Of a DNA stretch of 64,000 nt, positions 61,896-64,000 are shown in pieces. Location of the stretch: the IMG/VR virus record IMGVR_UViG_3300031851_000013, positions 1-64,000 of that record; one strand, written 5' to 3'. The notes below the pieces were generated by a model. It was given only the letters and a program-made list of their open reading frames with translations, did no database searches and was not told the DNA's origin. A program made the position numbers and the translations under genes. This DNA comes from a virus. How positions within the stretch are numbered: the stretch's first letter is position 1; each line of letters starts with the position of its first letter.

Positions 61896-62442
61896 AGTCC
61901 CCACATTCCTTGGTTAATTCATCAAAAACGGACATTGTGCGCTCACAGTCAGTCAAGGCTGTGTGAGCTTTCCCTGTAAAAGTTACATTATAGTGTTCGC
62001 AAAGATAATCCATCCCGCTCTTTTCAATAATCTTTTTCTTTCTCAACACATCAGCCATAGCCTTTGTATCAATATAGGGTGGAAAAGAAACTGTGTCCTC
62101 ATCTCCATATAACTTCTCACAAGCTTTACTGATAAACTGCAAATCAAAGATTAGATTTTGTCCAATAAGAAGATTGGAGTTTTCAATAATCTTTCTTACT
62201 TCTGGAAGAACTTCTCTGTGCGAGGGTGCATCAATATAATCCTCTTCACAATAGTGGTTGATTTCTAACGCCACCGGACTAGCAGTTTCAATGTGCACCG
62301 GCTTGATTTTTGAATTATATTTCTTTACGACAAACCGCTGTCCATCTTCAGAAATAACATATGATATTAGAGCAATATCAATAATTTCGTGTACTTCTTT
62401 TGAAAGACCAGTTGTTTCTGTATCAATAACTGTTAAGATCAT
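61846..62442 (-). CDS. DEDDh 3'-5' exonuclease (DnaQ-like)
   Basis: 198 aa from the ATG at 62442, with AGGAG five bases upstream. VIDTETTG carries Asp7 and Glu9 (ExoI); NLLIGQNLIFDLQFI is ExoII, and AHTALTDCERT is ExoIII with the conserved His and Asp. Small stand-alone proofreading or nucleic-acid processing enzyme. A sigma70-like promoter lies in the 59-base gap upstream, so it starts a new unit. Confidence 0.88.
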   Translation of the reverse strand: MILTVIDTETTGLSKEVHEIIDIALISYVISEDGQRFVVKKYNSKIKPVHIETASPVALEINHYCEEDYIDAPSHREVLPEVRKIIENSNLLIGQNLIFDLQFISKACEKLYGDEDTVSFPPYIDTKAMADVLRKKKIIEKSGMDYLCEHYNVTFTGKAHTALTDCERTMSVFDELTKECGDYEIYSYESPYDPRYDS

Positions 62443-62471
62443 TTTTTCTCCTGTTAAGTAAAACCTTGAAT

Positions 62472-62500
62472 ATAGTAACATATTCACAGGCTGTTGTCAA
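62472..62500 (-). promoter_or_regulatory. Sigma70-type promoter
   Basis: Minus strand: TTGACA (62500-62495), 17-base spacer, TACTAT (62477-62472). Upstream of the exonuclease gene. Confidence 0.7.
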
Positions 62501-62501
62501 G

Positions 62502-62741
62502 CTATTTCGGAAGTTTTAAATAGCACTCGTGTTCGTTTGTATATTTATCTTTACCCCACCAGACTTTATAAATAAAATTGGTAGGTTGATTTCCGGAAAG
62601 ACTAGTGTTGTAATTATATTTTGCTGATATCACTACACCAGCGTTCATATAATGATTGTTCCTCATCTTAAAATGTGAGCCACCAAAAGCTTCTGCCATA
62701 TCAAACATTACCAAATCACCTTTTTTAAACTTCGGGATCAA
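62502..62741 (-). CDS. Small KOW-like protein
   Basis: 79 aa with a TTG start overlapping the upstream stop (TTGA); an internal ATG at residue 12 is possible. Sequence IPKFKKGDLVMFDMAEAFGGSHFKMRN, then AGVVISAKYNYNTS and FIYKVWWG, follows the KOW/SH3-like barrel strand order. Function unknown. Confidence 0.6.
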   Translation of the reverse strand: MIPKFKKGDLVMFDMAEAFGGSHFKMRNNHYMNAGVVISAKYNYNTSLSGNQPTNFIYKVWWGKDKYTNEHECYLKLPK

Positions 62742-63286
62742 ATCTCACCCCCGCCAATTGCTGCCCACTCAATGTAGGTCATCACGTTCTCGCTAATAGC
62801 TTTGTCAAACTTCTCATTGTCTATGAAGTGACCGAGCTTGTTAGAGAGCCTACGCCCTCGCTTCCAAGCTTCTATCTCTTCCGCTACTATTGACACCTTA
62901 TATGCCCTGCTCTTTGCGACTCTCTTGTCGCAGGAGGATGCATACATGGGGTTATCTCTATCAAAGGCACGCCAATGCTTGTCAATTAGCAGGTGACCAC
63001 ACTCATGAAGCAAGGTATAATACCTTGATTCTGGACCAAGCCGTGAATTGATATAGATTGTCTTTTCACTGGGCTCATACCGGTCTTCAAATCCGGGTCC
63101 AAGCTCCACATCTACATTATACTTTGTAGCCCATCCTACGATATCTTCAAATTGTACGGAAAACTTTTTCAAACGATTCTCTCTTTCACTAAAACCACCC
63201 GATACAAGAAGGGCAGCAGAAACTATATTATAAACATAACATAGCATAAGCTCATTGTCAACAGTTAAATCGTCTTTTTTACTCAT
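62738..63286 (-). CDS. ImmA/IrrE-like zinc metallopeptidase
   Basis: 182 aa. YTLLHECGHLLIDKHW gives His94, Glu95 and His98; AEEIEAWKRG about 40 residues later supplies Glu136 or Glu137 as a third ligand. The preceding EPSEKTIYINSRL strand is the usual edge strand of this family. In bacteria such enzymes cleave repressors or regulators; the phage substrate is unknown. Overlaps the KOW-like gene by 4 bases. Confidence 0.8.
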   Translation of the reverse strand: MSKKDDLTVDNELMLCYVYNIVSAALLVSGGFSERENRLKKFSVQFEDIVGWATKYNVDVELGPGFEDRYEPSEKTIYINSRLGPESRYYTLLHECGHLLIDKHWRAFDRDNPMYASSCDKRVAKSRAYKVSIVAEEIEAWKRGRRLSNKLGHFIDNEKFDKAISENVMTYIEWAAIGGGEI

Positions 63287-63333
63287 TTACACACCAACAA
63301 AAACAGGTAGTTACAGTAGTTTGACGCATTGTG

Positions 63334-63552
63334 TCACCCGTACCACGACCAAAGAGTTCCAATAATTGCTCCGATCATAAAAGATCCCGACATAAATAGG
63401 AACAAGGTGAATGGGTATTCTATATTATCCCCACCTGTTATCTCTATTTCTTCTGCTTTTTGTTGTGATTCCTCATATTTCCGCTGGGCTTCTTTGGAAA
63501 CACTTACCCTATCACCCAAAGCAAGGTGTGGTGGAATTCGTCCATAATACAT
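63334..63552 (-). CDS. Small membrane protein
   Basis: 72 aa. N-terminal soluble part MYYGRIPPHLALGDRVSVSKEAQRKYEESQQKAEEI, then a C-terminal transmembrane helix (FTLFLFMSGSFMIGAIIGTLWSW). GGAG is seven bases upstream of the ATG. Tail-anchored topology likely. Function unknown. Confidence 0.65.
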   Translation of the reverse strand: MYYGRIPPHLALGDRVSVSKEAQRKYEESQQKAEEIEITGGDNIEYPFTLFLFMSGSFMIGAIIGTLWSWYG

Positions 63553-63830
63553 TCATCTCTCCTGTGCCGGTCTTCTAGAAAAAAACGAGGAGGCAATCTC
63601 TTGATCATGCCGTTCAAAGCCACTCTTCAAATTACACCCACAAAAGAATCCCTCCTTTTGGGTGGGGTTAAGGGTTCGTTATGGCGTGGAACCCAACCTC
63701 TATAAATATAACGTATATTACCCTCGTTTATTATTTTTCACACCTTCAACCTAACTCAATCTAATCTCCTTATCTTGACCCTTGGAATAGAGGCTACTAG
63801 TATAACTATGCCCTAACCCAAAGAAAAGAC
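63553..63830. other. Intergenic leader, no gene recognised
   Basis: 278 bases without a convincing frame. It holds an imperfect inverted repeat near 63635-63665 (CACCC-AAAAG pairing with CTTTT-GT-GGGTG on the minus strand) and a TATAAATA at 63701-63708 on the plus strand that faces no visible gene. No good terminator or sigma70 promoter was identified; the gap likely holds regulatory sequence for the minus-strand gene at 63552. Confidence 0.4.
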
Positions 63831-64000
63831 TCAACTTTGTTGATAATAGTCTTGATTAAGTTCCCCACACGCACAGCACTTGAAGATCGGAATGGGAACA
63901 ACTGCTGGTTTTTTGGTTGGAGACACATTTGCCGGGACTCTTTTGAGAGTCACGACTGTTTCAAAAACATTCGCACCACACTTCTTACATGGTACATCTT
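63831..64000 (-). CDS. Zinc-ribbon protein (5' end outside window)
   Basis: Partial: 56 codons up to the stop at 63831. Reads DVPCKKCGANVFETVVTLKRVPANVSPTKKPAVVPIPIFKCCACGELNQDYYQQS, with two CxxC knuckles spaced about 36 residues apart. This is a conserved marine T4-like phage zinc-ribbon pattern. Its start lies outside the window, so length and role stay open. Confidence 0.78.
   Translation of the reverse strand, partial: DVPCKKCGANVFETVVTLKRVPANVSPTKKPAVVPIPIFKCCACGELNQDYYQQS

Noticed and set aside
63575-63612. Possible terminator (GGCA/TGCC with T7) in the right intergenic gap
   Set aside because: Only four base pairs in the stem and the T run is displaced; too weak.
63701-63708. TATAAATA T4-type late box on the plus strand
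   Set aside because: No plus-strand gene follows it inside the window; similar strings also occur inside genes (2210, 13929, 61307), so chance is likely.
1-64000. CRISPR array or insertion sequence
   Set aside because: No evenly spaced direct repeats, no transposase frame and no terminal inverted repeats were seen on either strand; the Cas4-like nuclease stands alone.

Overview
This 64-kb window is a fragment of the genome of a large tailed bacteriophage with a contractile tail, most likely a marine T4-like myovirus. It is AT-rich and tightly packed. Almost every gene is on the minus strand, and only one three-gene cluster runs on the plus strand. T4-type hallmarks are baseplate wedge proteins of the gp6 and gp25 type, a gp55-type late sigma factor, a PIN-PhoH ATPase and a DEDDh exonuclease. 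The host cannot be fixed from the sequence. Secreted, lipoprotein-like leader peptides and two peptidoglycan hydrolase domains in the tail hub suggest a Gram-negative bacterium. Both window edges cut genes.

Layout: 1-17 kb is the tail/baseplate module (LamG and stalk-like structural proteins, gp6, gp25, a 2246-aa protein, a spike-like protein, and a hub with NlpC/P60 and M15 domains). 17-24.5 kb is a compact operon (late sigma factor, zinc ribbon, two GT-B glycosyltransferases, a Cas4-like nuclease, a metallopeptidase, PhoH). 24.6-30.5 kb holds fibre/adhesin genes. 30.6-32.6 kb is the plus-strand cluster: an exported trypsin-like protease, a vWA-domain lipoprotein and a 40-aa membrane peptide. 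32.6-36 kb is an RNA island with tRNA-Thr, tRNA-Asn, tRNA-Arg, a complete one-piece tmRNA, a ClpP protease, HNH and HTH proteins and a 56-aa membrane protein. 36-40 kb carries acidic proteins and a 981-aa fusion of ligase-like, nucleotidyltransferase and ParB-like modules. 40.4-55.7 kb encodes two giant cysteine-rich adhesin-like proteins (2813 and 2239 aa), one with cohesin-like and dockerin-like modules. 56-59.7 kb encodes a 1155-aa metallopeptidase-containing protein. 59.8-64 kb is a run of small early-type genes (HAD phosphatase, exonuclease, metallopeptidase, KOW-like proteins, zinc ribbon).

The most interesting reading is the RNA island. The phage carries its own ribosome-rescue RNA, whose tag reads ANNNNNYELALAA, less than 500 bases from its own ClpP. 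A sigma70-type promoter and a back-to-back terminator/promoter pair divide the island into two units, so tagging and degradation components may both be phage-supplied. Second are the plus-strand exported protease/vWA cluster and the multi-enzyme 981-aa protein. Several starts were moved to internal ATGs with better Shine-Dalgarno sites. Six sigma70-like promoters, four terminators and a recurring intergenic ATACTATTTAT motif are proposed from sequence alone.
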